Shown here piece by piece: positions 17,703 to 26,361 of a stretch of 64,000 nucleotides of DNA (position 1 is its first letter; the number at the start of each line of letters is the position of its first letter). The translations under genes were made by a program, and so were the position numbers. Source of the stretch: Alphaproteobacteria bacterium (GTDB lineage Bacteria > Pseudomonadota > Alphaproteobacteria > GCA-2731375); assembly GCA_016776605.1 (NCBI GenBank), contig JADHTB010000002.1, forward strand, positions 318,842 through 382,841. The letters are read 5' to 3'. The notes under the pieces are model-generated. The model was not told the origin of the DNA and did not search any database. It worked only from the letters and a program-made list of their open reading frames with translations.

Positions 17703-18533
17703 ATGGCTGATGCTTATACGGACGCAACCTTTACCATCGACGACAACGGCGTTGCCCTGTTCACCATGAACCGGCCCGACGTACTGAATGCCCTGACGGA
17801 TGAATTAAAGGCTGATTACGTCCGTATGCTAGATACCGTCCAGAGCAACGATGCGGTCAAGGCCCTGATCATCGCCGGCAACGGCCGGGCCTTTAGCGCC
17901 GGGGGCAACGTTAAGGCCATGGGCGATCCCGAACGCTCCAAACCGGTCAATGGCCGCAGCCGGATATTGCAGCTGCACGATTGGTTCGAGCGGCTGCACA
18001 ATCTGGATTGTCCGGTGATCGCGGCGGTCGACGGCATGGCCTTTGGCGGCGGCTTCGCGGTGGCGTTGCAGGCGGATTTCATCCTGGCCAGCGAGGGGGC
18101 TAAATTCTGCTCTGTTTTCGGGCGTATCGGACTGGTCCCCGATATGGCGGTGCTGTACGCCCTGCCCCGCGCCGTGGGCATGCAAAAGGCCAAGGAGTTA
18201 ATGTTTACCGCCCGCTCCATCACCGCGCGGGAGGCCGAGGCCATGGATCTGCTGTATGCCATTCACCCGCAGCAGGATTTGCTGCCCGCCGCGCATGCCC
18301 TGGCCGGGCGTCTGGCCCAGGGCTCGAAACCTGCCATTGGCGTGACCAAGAAAATCGTCAACCGCAGCTTTCAATCGGACTACGCCTCAATGGCGGAAAT
18401 GGAGGCCGCCGCCCAGGCGATCATGTTCACCACGGATTACCACCAGGAGGCCGTGCGCCGTTTCCAGGGCAAGGAACCCCCCATGTACAACTGGGACGCC
18501 ATGGACAAAGCCAAGGGTGGCACGGGTGACTAG
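17703..18533 (+). CDS. Enoyl-CoA hydratase/isomerase family protein
   Basis: A crotonase-fold protein of 276 residues. The two oxyanion-hole segments are visible: GRAFSAGGNVKAMGD and DGMAFGGGFAVALQAD. FGRIGLVPDMAVLYALPRAVG is the usual third block, in which the Glu of many hydratases is Asp (PDM). The exact reaction (hydration, isomerisation, hydrolysis) is therefore unclear. The second in-frame ATG (17703) was chosen because GGAGG lies 9 bp upstream, against 3 bp for 17697. Its stop codon TAG is formed by the first three bases of the palindromic repeat at 18531. It interrupts the otherwise typical accC-aat order. Confidence 0.9.
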   Translation: MADAYTDATFTIDDNGVALFTMNRPDVLNALTDELKADYVRMLDTVQSNDAVKALIIAGNGRAFSAGGNVKAMGDPERSKPVNGRSRILQLHDWFERLHNLDCPVIAAVDGMAFGGGFAVALQADFILASEGAKFCSVFGRIGLVPDMAVLYALPRAVGMQKAKELMFTARSITAREAEAMDLLYAIHPQQDLLPAAHALAGRLAQGSKPAIGVTKKIVNRSFQSDYASMAEMEAAAQAIMFTTDYHQEAVRRFQGKEPPMYNWDAMDKAKGGTGD

Positions 18534-18794
18534 AGCAGTTCCGGGCTATTCTGAACCATTTGACCGCTCACCAAGGCCCCGTGGGTAGGCGCGGTTTGCA
18601 GGTCGATGTGGTACATCGTCCAAAAACCGTAACGCAGCCACGGGGCCTTGGTGAGCGGCCTTCGGCGGCGCCCCCAAGCCATTCGGGTGCGTTGCGCCGC
18701 TTGCCCGATGCACCACATCGCGCTGCGCAACGCGCCTACCCGAATGGCTTGGGGGCGCCATCAAAATGGACCGGAATAGTGCGGAACTGCTCTA
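18531..18794. repeat. 264-bp nested palindromic element with ~34-bp terminal inverted repeats
   Basis: The ends are TAGAGCAGTTCCG...CTATTC and their imperfect complement, about 34 bp long. Inside are two long hairpins. A perfect 21-bp arm at 18564-18584 pairs with 18638-18658. A perfect 22-bp arm at 18667-18688 pairs with 18738-18759 and is extended by GCGTTGCGC/GCGCAACGC. The two hairpin loops are themselves partly complementary to each other (around 18582-18618 and 18715-18740), so the whole element can fold as one large cruciform. It carries no plausible gene and resembles a MITE or REP-type element. It fills the ECH-aat gap. Confidence 0.85.
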
Positions 18795-18819
18795 AACGCC
18801 CGGCGTAGCGGAATAGGGG

Positions 18820-19491
18820 ATGAAAATAACCCCCGATATTGTGCTTCAGGCCTATGCCTCCGGAATTTTTCCCATGTCCGACGGACGCGATGAGCCGGAG
18901 ATGTACTGGGTCGACCCGGAAATGCGCGGTATTCTGCCGCTGGACGGTTTTCATTTGTCCCGCCGCCTGCGCCGGACGGTGCGCCAGGATCATTTCACGA
19001 TTCGCATCGACAGCGCCTTTGAACAGGTGATGACCGCCTGCGCCGCGCCGGCCTCGGGCCGCTGGACAACCTGGATCAATCGCGAGATCCAGGATCTATT
19101 TATCACCCTGCATCACCGCGGTTTCGCCCACAGCGTGGAAGCCTGGGCCGGCGATCAGTTGGCCGGCGGGCTGTACGGCATTGCCCTGGGGGGGGCGTTT
19201 TTCGGCGAAAGCATGTTCAGCGTGCAGGCCGATGCCTCAAAAGTGGCATTGGTGCATCTGGTGGCGCGCCTGCGTCTGGCGGAATTCAGCCTGTTGGATA
19301 CCCAATTCATTACGGATCATCTGCGCCAGTTCGGCGCCATTGAAATCGCCCGGACCGAGTATCACTCGCGTTTGTCGGCTGCATTATCCGGTTCTTCGTC
19401 TGGCGCAACATACGGAATGGGAGATTTCAGCCTCCGCGGCAGATCAATGTCATCGGCGTCGGTACTGCAATCAATGACCCAGACATCGTAG
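18820..19491 (+). CDS. aat: Leucyl/phenylalanyl-tRNA--protein transferase
   Basis: Aat adds Leu or Phe from aminoacyl-tRNA to proteins with N-terminal Arg or Lys, marking them for ClpAP in the N-end rule. Family blocks are clear: QAYASGIFPMSDG, YWVDPEMRGILPLDGFH, GLYGIALGGAFFGESMFS and LLDTQFITDHLRQFGAIEI. The conserved domain ends near RTEYHSRLSAAL. The last ~34 residues are Ser-rich and lie in a 130-bp convergent overlap with the DUF2155 gene, suggesting loss of an earlier stop. 223 residues is within the family range. Confidence 0.94.
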   Translation: MKITPDIVLQAYASGIFPMSDGRDEPEMYWVDPEMRGILPLDGFHLSRRLRRTVRQDHFTIRIDSAFEQVMTACAAPASGRWTTWINREIQDLFITLHHRGFAHSVEAWAGDQLAGGLYGIALGGAFFGESMFSVQADASKVALVHLVARLRLAEFSLLDTQFITDHLRQFGAIEIARTEYHSRLSAALSGSSSGATYGMGDFSLRGRSMSSASVLQSMTQTS

Positions 19492-19841
19492 ACTGGATGT
19501 TCCAGCGCCGACAGCGCGGGAGACGAGGCGAACATCCAGCCGGAAAACAGAGTTATCCGTCCCTCCACGCCAGGGCGTTCTTCTTCAATTTCCAGAAATA
19601 CGGCGACTTCAGGTGTCTCTTCGGGGGGCCGTTTGCGGCAGGTATGGGCGAGGATCCGCAGGGTGCCAAAGCTCACCTCCTGCTCCAAGGGCGCCGCGAA
19701 CGTGGTGATACGGGCGGTGATTTTGTCCAAACCCCGCAACAGCACCCCGGTCATCTGGGCCGATTGCGCCAGGGCGGTTGTGGGCTGCGCCGTCAATAAG
19801 CCAAAAACAACGAGCAATGCGGCACGGGCAAGCGTCTTCAT
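19362..19841 (-). CDS. DUF2155 domain-containing exported protein
   Basis: A 159-residue protein with a signal peptide (MKTLARAALLVVFGLLTAQPTTALA) followed by the DUF2155 domain. Recognisable blocks are LLRGLDKITARIT, VSFGTLRILAHTCRKRPPEE and the FSGWMFASSPALSALEHPVYDVWVIDC region. The function is unknown; the family sits with MlaD and NDUFA12 in many alphaproteobacteria. The last ~43 codons overlap the 3' end of aat on the other strand by 130 bp. It lies 14 bp downstream of mlaD and is probably co-transcribed with it. Confidence 0.88.
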   Translation of the reverse strand: MKTLARAALLVVFGLLTAQPTTALAQSAQMTGVLLRGLDKITARITTFAAPLEQEVSFGTLRILAHTCRKRPPEETPEVAVFLEIEEERPGVEGRITLFSGWMFASSPALSALEHPVYDVWVIDCSTDADDIDLPRRLKSPIPYVAPDEEPDNAADKRE

Positions 19842-19855
19842 TTCATCCCGCTGCG

Positions 19856-20317
19856 CTATTCCGCTTTTTTGCCGGCGCCACCCGAACTGTATATGGCTTT
19901 GCCAATCAGCTCGGTCAGATCCACCGAGCCCTGGGTATAGAGGATTTCCTCTCCGGCTTGCAGGTAGTCTTCCGAGCCGCCCGGATCGATCGATAGATAT
20001 TTGCCGCCCAACAGGCCGTCGGAAGCAATCTTAATCGCCGAATCGTCGGGCAGTTTGACATCCGATGACAGGGATAACTGAAGCACCGCCAAATATTCCT
20101 TGGCATCCAGGGTCTGCGCCATGACGGTACCGACCTTAATTCCGGCCAACATAATATCGCTGCCGACCTTAACCCCATCAACCTTGTCGAACTTCGCCGT
20201 CAGGGTATAGCCTTGGACCACACCAATATCGGCCTTGTCATAGGAAAAATAGAGAAAAAAGCCGGCTACGGCTAAGACCACCGCGCCGATCAAGGTTTCC
20301 ACCAAGTTGCCGCTCAC
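19856..20317 (-). CDS. mlaD: MlaD-like MCE-domain lipid transport protein
   Basis: A 153-residue MCE protein with one N-terminal membrane anchor (residues ~7-25, LIGAVVLAVAGFFLYFS). The MCE domain follows, including LTAKFDKVDGVKVGSDIMLAGIKVG, DSAIKIASDGLLGGKYLSI and the terminal ILYTQGSVDL. MlaD hexamers form the periplasmic lipid channel of the Mla system that moves phospholipids between inner and outer membranes. The cognate MlaE permease is not in view; the nearest MlaF-like ATPase lies 9 kb away. It is downstream of the NDUFA12 gene (111-bp gap) and before the DUF2155 gene. Confidence 0.92.
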   Translation of the reverse strand: MSGNLVETLIGAVVLAVAGFFLYFSYDKADIGVVQGYTLTAKFDKVDGVKVGSDIMLAGIKVGTVMAQTLDAKEYLAVLQLSLSSDVKLPDDSAIKIASDGLLGGKYLSIDPGGSEDYLQAGEEILYTQGSVDLTELIGKAIYSSGGAGKKAE

Positions 20318-20428
20318 TGCTCGTATCCTCCTGCCAGGATTTGCTTCAGATCCCTGCCGAATCTGCGTTCAAAGACCGGAACGCGGAATCACCGCAATTA
20401 TTCCATTGGGGCATTCCGCTCGGGCGTT

Positions 20429-20776
20429 CTATTCGGGCGTCCACGCCTGATAATCCCCGCCGCTTTTCTGCCGTTCCTTGTCGGAAAATACGCTGCCGCC
20501 CGGCCGATAGGCCACGGCCGTGCCGGTCAAATTGGCGACATGTGGCTTTTCCCATGGTATTTCCGGGCGCTGACCCAGGGGCGGCGCATCAACGGTCCGA
20601 TGCAGCCAGGCATGCCATTCCGCGGGAATTTTACTGGCTTCCGGCGCACCCTCGTAAATGACCCAGCGGCGTTTTCCCGCCGATTTTTCCTTGAAATAGC
20701 GGTTGCCAAAGCTGTCTTGGCCAACTTCCTTGCCCTTCCACCAGATCATCAATCGGGTTCCAACGGTCGCGCTCAT
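20429..20776 (-). CDS. NADH:ubiquinone oxidoreductase accessory subunit NDUFA12 (B17.2)
   Basis: This 115-residue protein matches the NDUFA12/B17.2 accessory subunit of respiratory complex I, which alphaproteobacteria share with mitochondria. The signature is seen in VGQDSFGNRYFKEK, RRWVIYEGAPEASKIPAEWHAWLH and PWEKPHVANLTGTAVAYRP. It is detached from the nuo operon, as is usual. The genes after it are mlaD and DUF2155. Its start is divergent from nrdJ, sharing a 439-bp regulatory gap. Confidence 0.94.
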   Translation of the reverse strand: MSATVGTRLMIWWKGKEVGQDSFGNRYFKEKSAGKRRWVIYEGAPEASKIPAEWHAWLHRTVDAPPLGQRPEIPWEKPHVANLTGTAVAYRPGGSVFSDKERQKSGGDYQAWTPE

Positions 20777-20897
20777 GGTTCCTACCTAACTCTGCCGCAT
20801 TAATCTGCGCCGGACTATTGCATTGACTGGGGCGTGGGTCCAGCGCCATTCATGCCGCCAATCGCGATGGCCCAGATATAGCCAGCATAAAAATAAG

Positions 20898-20906
20898 TTA
20901 TACACA
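20898..20906 (+). promoter_or_regulatory. DnaA box (TTATACACA)
   Basis: TTATACACA fits the DnaA-box consensus TTATNCACA exactly. With the second box at 21066 it suggests DnaA binding upstream of nrdJ, similar in principle to DnaA control of nrdAB in E. coli. Chance occurrence of a 9-mer is possible; two in one intergenic region make it more credible. Confidence 0.55.
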
Positions 20907-21065
20907 GCCCCCATATATTGGGGCCAAAACGACACCAAGCACTATAAACAGTTGCCGTAATCACTGGTATTTGTCTAACATAGCACCGAGTCGGGGCGCG
21001 AACTCGCCGCGTTAGTGGTTTGATTTTTCTGGCAATTGCGCGCCAAACCGTGATCCGATGAATTT

Positions 21066-21074
21066 TTATCCACA
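21066..21074 (+). promoter_or_regulatory. DnaA box (TTATCCACA)
   Basis: TTATCCACA is the strongest form of the DnaA-box consensus. It lies 142 bp before the nrdJ start codon and 62 bp upstream of the NrdR-type box. Confidence 0.6.
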
Positions 21075-21135
21075 GCCCGCGATAATCGCTTGACCATGAC
21101 GCCAGGCCTAGATATGGTCTCTTTCCCGCCGGTAA

Positions 21136-21151
21136 CCACAATATGTAGTGT
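21136..21151 (+). promoter_or_regulatory. NrdR box upstream of nrdJ
   Basis: CCACAATATGTAGTGT matches the NrdR consensus ACACWATATATWGTGT at 14 of 16 positions. NrdR is the ATP/dATP-sensing repressor of ribonucleotide reductase genes. Its boxes normally occur in pairs about three helical turns apart, and I found only a poor second candidate, so single-site binding or a degenerate partner must be assumed. Confidence 0.6.
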
Positions 21152-21215
21152 AAAACATTAACATTATCGGCGTTGGCGCAAAAAAAACGATTATATAAAG
21201 AGGCAAGAGGGTAAC

Positions 21216-24200
21216 ATGCGGATTTCACGGCGCTTTACGGAAAAAGGGCATTCGCCCTATGCAAATATCGAATTTCGCATGGCAAGCAGTGAAATCCGAA
21301 ACCCGGATGGCTCGGTTGTTTTTAAACTGGATGATATCAAAGTCCCGGCCGAATGGTCGCAGGTGGCATGTGATATTCTGGCGCAGAAATATTTCCGCAA
21401 GGCCGGTATTCCCGCCGCGCGCAAGCGTGTGCACGAAGAAGATGTGCCGATTTGGCTCTGGCGCGAGGAAGCGGACGAAGAAGCCCTGGCCGCCCTGCCC
21501 GAAGACCAGCGTGACACCCATGAAACATCCGCCCGCCAGGTCTTCGACCGGTTGGCCCGCACCTGGACTTATTGGGGCTGGAAGGGTGGTTATTTTGATG
21601 AGGAAGATGACGCCATCGCCTTTTGCGATGAGGTGAGCTTCATGCTGGCCAAGCAAATGGCGGCGCCGAATTCGCCGCAATGGTTCAACACCGGCATGCA
21701 TTGGGCCTATGGTATCGACGGCCCCTCGCAAGGGCATTTTTTCGTCGATCACGAAAATGGCGAGCTGCAGGCGGCGACCTCGGCCTATGAACGCCCGCAA
21801 CCGCACGCCTGCTTTATCCAATCCGTCGCCGATGACCTGGTTAACGAGGGCGGCATCATGGATTTATGGGTGCGCGAGGCGCGCCTGTTCAAATACGGCT
21901 CCGGCACCGGTTCTAACTTCTCCAACCTGCGGGGCGCCAACGAGGGCCTTTCGGGCGGTGGCCGGTCATCGGGATTGATGAGTTTTCTGAAAATTGGCGA
22001 CCGGGCGGCGGGCGCCATCAAATCGGGGGGAACCACCCGGCGCGCGGCCAAGATGGTTGTTGTCGACGCCGATCACCCGGATATCGAAGAATACGTCAAT
22101 TGGAAGGCATTGGAGGAGCAGAAGGTAGCGGCACTTGTCGCAGGCTCCCGCGTCACCGCGAAAAACCTGAAGGCAGTGATGGCGGCCTGCCAGGAGGGCG
22201 CCGGCGAGAACGAGCCAACGGAAGAGCATAACGGCCGTTTCGATCCGACCCGGAATCCAGCCTTAAAGGCGGCCCTGCGCGGTGCCCGATCGGCCATGAT
22301 TCCGGAAAACTATGTGCGCCGCACCATTGATTTCGCCCGCCAGGGCTATACCGAGATGGAATTCCCGATCTTTGATACAGATTGGGATTCGGATGCTTAT
22401 CTGACCGTGTCGGGGCAAAATTCCAACAATTCGGTGCGGGTCACCAATGAATTTCTGAATGCCGTTGAAAACGACGGCGATTGGGCCCTCTATCGCCGCA
22501 CCGATGGCAAGGTAGACCGCACGATCAAAGCCCGGGACCTGTGGGAAAGCATCGGCAACGCCGCCTGGGCCAGCGCCGATCCGGGCCTGCAATACCATTC
22601 CACGATCAACGAATGGCACACCTGTCCCGAAGGCGGCGAAATTCGCGCCTCCAATCCCTGCTCGGAATACATGTTCCTGGACGATACCGCCTGCAATCTG
22701 GCCTCCATCAATCTGATGACATTCCTGAATGATGATGGCAGCTTTGATGTCGACGGTTTCGCTCACGCGGCGCGCCTGTGGACCATCGTGCTGGAAATAT
22801 CGGTGCTGATGGCACAGTTTCCATCCCGTGAAATCGCGCAACTCTCATACGAGTACCGCACATTGGGCCTTGGCTTTGCCAATATCGGCGGTTTGCTGAT
22901 GGCTCAGGGCCGGCCCTATGACAGCACGGAGGGCCGTTCCATATGCGCCGCCATCACCGCCCTGATGACCGGCACCGCCTATGCCACGTCAGCCGAGATG
23001 GCAAAAGAAATGGGCGCCTTTGAGCGTTATGCGGAAAACGCCCCGCATATGCTACGGGTGATCGCCAACCATCGCCGCGCGGCCATGGGCGCGCGAGACG
23101 GTTACGATGGCCTGGAGGTGGCGCCGGTTCCCCTGCTTGCCGCCGATTGTCCCGATGCCGCTTTGGTTCAGGCCGCAAGAGACGCCTGGGATCAGGCCCT
23201 GGAGCTGGGCCAACGTCATGGCTATCGCAACGCCCAAGCCACGGTGGTCGCGCCGACGGGAACCATTGGTCTGGTGATGGATTGCGACACCACGGGGATC
23301 GAGCCTGATTTTGCCCTGGTCAAGTTCAAGAAGCTGGCGGGAGGCGGTTATTTCAAAATCATCAACCGCATGGTTCCCTCCGCTCTCGAGACCCTGGGCT
23401 ATAACGAAAGCCAGATCCTGGCCATGGCCAATTACACGCTTGGACATGCCACCCTGGACGGGGCGGCGGACATCAATCACGAAAGCCTGCGGCAAAAAGG
23501 CTTTGGCGATCTACAGATCGAGAAAATTGAAGCGGCCCTGGAAAGCGCCTTCGACATTCGTTTCGTCTTCAACAAATATAGCCTGGGCGAGGAATTTTGC
23601 CGCGAAACCCTCGGCTTCAGCGATGCACAACTAAACGATCTGTCCTTTGATATGCTAAGTGCGCTGGGATTCACCTCGGACCAGATAGATGCCGCGAACA
23701 TCTATTGCTGCGGCGCCATGACCCTGGAAGGAGCGCCGGGCCTGAAGGCGGAGCATCTGCCCGTATTCGATTGCGCAAATCCCTGCGGCCGCATCGGCAA
23801 ACGCTATTTGTCCGTGTACAGCCATATCCACATGATGGCGGCGGCTCAGCCCTTTATCTCGGGTGCCATTTCAAAAACCATCAACATGCCCAATTCCGCC
23901 AGCGTGGAAGATTGTAAAAAGGCCTACAGTGACTCCTGGCGCCTGGGCCTGAAGGCCAACGCCCTATACCGGGACGGCTCCAAGTTGTCGCAACCTCTGT
24001 CATCGGCCTTGTATGACGAGATTGGTGATGACGAGGAAGCCGAAGACAGCCTGGCTGCGGTATTGAGCGCACAGCGGGTTGACCCGCGCGTGGTGGCAGA
24101 GCGGGTGGTGGAGCGTATCATCGCCGAGCGGCGCAAGCTGCCGCAGCGGCGCAAGGGCTATACCCAGAAGGCGGTGGTCGGCGGCCACAAGGTTTATCTG

Positions 24201-24971
24201 CGGACCGGTGAATATCCGGATGGCAGCCTGGGCGAAATCTTCATCGATATGCACAAGGAGGGCTCGGCCTTCCGAAGCCTGATGGATAGTTTCGCTATCG
24301 CCATTTCATTGGGCCTGCAATACGGCGTGCCGTTGGCGGATTACGTGGATGCCTTCACTTTCACCCGCTTTGAGCCCAATGGCATCGTCGAGGGCAATGA
24401 CGTCATCAAGATGTCCACCTCGGTACTGGATTACCTGTTCCGGGAGCTGGCGGTTTCCTATCTGGGCCGCAATGAACTCGCCCATGTGGACCCGGAAGAT
24501 CTACGCCCCGATACCCTGGGCGCCGGCCTGTCGCAGGAAGATGCGGAAGCGGAATCCGACACCAGCCAGGAACAATTTGTCGCGGCCCATAGTGTTGCCT
24601 CGCACGGGTTTGTCCGTGGCCGTCAGTTGCTGGTCGTCACGGGTGGCAATCAGAGCGGCGTGAAACGCACCAGCAGCGGCAATGGCGGCAGTAATGGCGG
24701 CGGCATCGCCATGGCATCCGCTGGCAGTAATGGTGCCGGGGGCACTGTGAGTGCCCAGGGCCTGGCGACGAATGGCAATGGTGCCGCCGTGGCGGTTTCG
24801 GTTAGCGCCGAAATTCGGCAGGATGTGGACGTGCGCCTGGACCGAATTCGCGAAGCCCGCATGAAAGGCTATGAAGGGGATGCCTGTGGCGAGTGCGGCA
24901 ATTTCACCCTGTTGCGCAATGGCACCTGCATGAAATGCGATACCTGTGGGGGCACGTCCGGTTGTAGCTAG
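21216..24971 (+). CDS. nrdJ: Adenosylcobalamin-dependent (class II) ribonucleoside-diphosphate reductase
   Basis: A 1251-residue class II reductase that makes deoxyribonucleotides without oxygen or an iron subunit, using AdoCbl. Visible blocks: [26 protein letters not shown], the active-site [19 protein letters not shown], and [20 protein letters not shown]. The C-terminus ends with a redox/zinc-like cluster ([21 protein letters not shown]). It is joined by a Gly/Asn/Ala/Ser-rich linker at about residues 1147-1196 that probably swings the cysteines to the active site. AGAGGG precedes the ATG. The promoter region holds DnaA and NrdR-type boxes, and a strong terminator follows. Confidence 0.97.
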   Translation: MRISRRFTEKGHSPYANIEFRMASSEIRNPDGSVVFKLDDIKVPAEWSQVACDILAQKYFRKAGIPAARKRVHEEDVPIWLWREEADEEALAALPEDQRDTHETSARQVFDRLARTWTYWGWKGGYFDEEDDAIAFCDEVSFMLAKQMAAPNSPQWFNTGMHWAYGIDGPSQGHFFVDHENGELQAATSAYERPQPHACFIQSVADDLVNEGGIMDLWVREARLFKYGSGTGSNFSNLRGANEGLSGGGRSSGLMSFLKIGDRAAGAIKSGGTTRRAAKMVVVDADHPDIEEYVNWKALEEQKVAALVAGSRVTAKNLKAVMAACQEGAGENEPTEEHNGRFDPTRNPALKAALRGARSAMIPENYVRRTIDFARQGYTEMEFPIFDTDWDSDAYLTVSGQNSNNSVRVTNEFLNAVENDGDWALYRRTDGKVDRTIKARDLWESIGNAAWASADPGLQYHSTINEWHTCPEGGEIRASNPCSEYMFLDDTACNLASINLMTFLNDDGSFDVDGFAHAARLWTIVLEISVLMAQFPSREIAQLSYEYRTLGLGFANIGGLLMAQGRPYDSTEGRSICAAITALMTGTAYATSAEMAKEMGAFERYAENAPHMLRVIANHRRAAMGARDGYDGLEVAPVPLLAADCPDAALVQAARDAWDQALELGQRHGYRNAQATVVAPTGTIGLVMDCDTTGIEPDFALVKFKKLAGGGYFKIINRMVPSALETLGYNESQILAMANYTLGHATLDGAADINHESLRQKGFGDLQIEKIEAALESAFDIRFVFNKYSLGEEFCRETLGFSDAQLNDLSFDMLSALGFTSDQIDAANIYCCGAMTLEGAPGLKAEHLPVFDCANPCGRIGKRYLSVYSHIHMMAAAQPFISGAISKTINMPNSASVEDCKKAYSDSWRLGLKANALYRDGSKLSQPLSSALYDEIGDDEEAEDSLAAVLSAQRVDPRVVAERVVERIIAERRKLPQRRKGYTQKAVVGGHKVYLRTGEYPDGSLGEIFIDMHKEGSAFRSLMDSFAIAISLGLQYGVPLADYVDAFTFTRFEPNGIVEGNDVIKMSTSVLDYLFRELAVSYLGRNELAHVDPEDLRPDTLGAGLSQEDAEAESDTSQEQFVAAHSVASHGFVRGRQLLVVTGGNQSGVKRTSSGNGGSNGGGIAMASAGSNGAGGTVSAQGLATNGNGAAVAVSVSAEIRQDVDVRLDRIREARMKGYEGDACGECGNFTLLRNGTCMKCDTCGGTSGCS

Positions 24972-25003
24972 TGAATGCTTAGAAAACGCGACCATTTAGA
25001 AAA

Positions 25004-25021
25004 GCCCCGTCATGACGGGGC
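25004..25021. other. Perfect 18-bp palindrome downstream of nrdJ
   Basis: GCCCCGTCATGACGGGGC is a perfect palindrome 32 bp past the nrdJ stop, preceded by AAAA and not followed by a T-run. It could form an mRNA 3' hairpin or be a protein-binding site. Confidence 0.5.
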
Positions 25022-25072
25022 CAAGCAGTTGTAGCGTAGCCGAGTAGAGTGAAAACCTCCCTGTTTAGATTT

Positions 25073-25102
25073 GGGCGCGGCCTTGTGGCCGCGCCCTTTT
25101 TT
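25073..25102 (+). terminator. Rho-independent terminator after nrdJ
   Basis: A perfect 10-bp GC-rich stem (GGGCGCGGCC / GGCCGCGCCC) with a TTGT loop is followed by six T. It ends the nrdJ transcript and separates it from the acyltransferase-cNMP gene, which must have its own promoter in 25103-25170. Confidence 0.9.
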
Positions 25103-25170
25103 ACAAATTCAGGAAATTGCGGCAACTTGGCATTAACCGGTCGTTTAAATTCTTCGCCTATTCTACCTGA

Positions 25171-26352
25171 ATGGCGAATATTGCGGCAAAATCAGCGAGT
25201 AAGATAACGGCCCCAGGTCCCAGCCTGCAGGTGCGTGAAACGGCCAACGCCGAGCAACGCCAGAAGATCCTGAAATTCCGTGCGCAAATCGTGGTTGATG
25301 AATTAGGTGTCAGCCCCTTGCCCACCGCCGACAAACAGCGCCTTGAGGAAATAGCGCGGGACGAAGCCGCCCGCCATCTGTTCTTAACCGCAGGCAATAA
25401 AATTGCCGGCAGTCTGCGCCTCTACACTTCCGAGATGATCGCGCCAAGCCGGGATATGATTACCAATTACGGCCTGAACGCCTTTATCGATTTCGAACCG
25501 GAGCATCTCTCTTTCACCGATCATATGGCCATCGCGAAGCGTTGGCGTGATGGCAAGGTACCGGCATTGATGATGGCCGCGGCCTTCAAGCTGGCACGTA
25601 ATGGCGGCGCTCAATTTAATTTCACCTACTGCCCACCAGCCCTTGTGGGGTTGTACGAAAAAATCGGCTATCGTAGTTACGTACAGCAATATTTGGAGAC
25701 GGGCGAAGGTCTGCAAGTGCCAATGGTCCTGGTGATGGACGACGTTGATCATCTAAGGGCTGTCAATTCGCCCTTTGCCCGCCTGATGACGTCGAAAAAG
25801 ACGGCTCCAGGCATCGCGAACTGGTTTCGCAACGCATTCCCCGATGCGGCCGACCGACCGGTAAAGGCGCTGCGCAACGAAGATAAGCTTTGGGGATACT
25901 TGACCAAGCAATTGCATCAAAATCCTTTGCACGGCGTACCGCTGTTCGACGCGCTGAGTTACGATGAAGCGCGCCAGTTCGTGAAAAATGCCACGACCCT
26001 TATACTGCGAAGCGGTGACCGCCTGGCGCGGGCCGGCGATGTGGCTTTCGAGGCTTTCGTGGTGCTATCGGGCAATGTGGAAATTCATGACAGAGACGGT
26101 TCCGTTCTGGCGCGCTTTGACAGGGGTTCCACGGTTGGCGAAATCGCCTATTTGGCGGCCATGCCGCGAACCGCCGATATTGTGGTCACGCAAGATGCCG
26201 AAGTCCTGGTGCTGACCCAGGAAATGTTTCGAAAAACAATCGACAGCGAACCCGCCATCGCCAGCAAGATTCTGTTCAATCTGACCCTGATCCTGGCCGA
26301 ACGCCTCAGGGCTACAAGCCAGAATTTATCCAGCTATACCCAGGGGCTTTAA
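25171..26352 (+). CDS. GNAT/N-acyl amino acid synthase-like domain fused to a cyclic-nucleotide-binding domain
   Basis: The 393-residue protein has an N-terminal acyltransferase-like domain (residues ~20-185). Segments such as HLSFTDHMAIAKRW and FNFTYCPPALVGLYEKIGYR resemble the FeeM/LuxI-like GNAT group. A C-terminal cNMP-binding domain (~255-385) follows. Its phosphate-binding cassette reads VGEIAYLAAMPRTADI, with Glu and the phosphate-binding Arg (~R333) kept, so real cyclic-nucleotide binding is plausible. Mycobacterial PatA has cAMP-binding and acetyltransferase domains in the opposite order. A cNMP-gated acyltransferase is inferred. No helix-turn-helix is seen, so it is not a Crp-type regulator. 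Confidence 0.82.
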   Translation: MANIAAKSASKITAPGPSLQVRETANAEQRQKILKFRAQIVVDELGVSPLPTADKQRLEEIARDEAARHLFLTAGNKIAGSLRLYTSEMIAPSRDMITNYGLNAFIDFEPEHLSFTDHMAIAKRWRDGKVPALMMAAAFKLARNGGAQFNFTYCPPALVGLYEKIGYRSYVQQYLETGEGLQVPMVLVMDDVDHLRAVNSPFARLMTSKKTAPGIANWFRNAFPDAADRPVKALRNEDKLWGYLTKQLHQNPLHGVPLFDALSYDEARQFVKNATTLILRSGDRLARAGDVAFEAFVVLSGNVEIHDRDGSVLARFDRGSTVGEIAYLAAMPRTADIVVTQDAEVLVLTQEMFRKTIDSEPAIASKILFNLTLILAERLRATSQNLSSYTQGL

Positions 26353-26361
26353 GCCCCGCCG

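Larger units (their letters stand above)
20777..21215. other. 439-bp divergent intergenic region upstream of nrdJ
   Basis: This AT-richer gap holds no convincing gene. It contains two perfect DnaA boxes, an inverted repeat CCCCA-TATAT-TGGGG (20909-20923) and an NrdR-type box, listed separately. No cobalamin riboswitch (B12 box) was seen. A TATAAA lies close to the nrdJ ribosome-binding site. The region should contain promoters for both nrdJ and the NDUFA12 gene. Confidence 0.6.

Noticed and set aside
20777-21215. Cobalamin riboswitch before the B12-dependent reductase
   Set aside because: I looked for the B12-box sequence and found none; a covariance-model search would settle it.
20815-21228. 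137-codon minus-strand open frame upstream of nrdJ
   Set aside because: Composition is erratic (many Trp, Arg, Cys, Tyr), it spans DnaA and NrdR-type sites and crosses the nrdJ start; no family resemblance.
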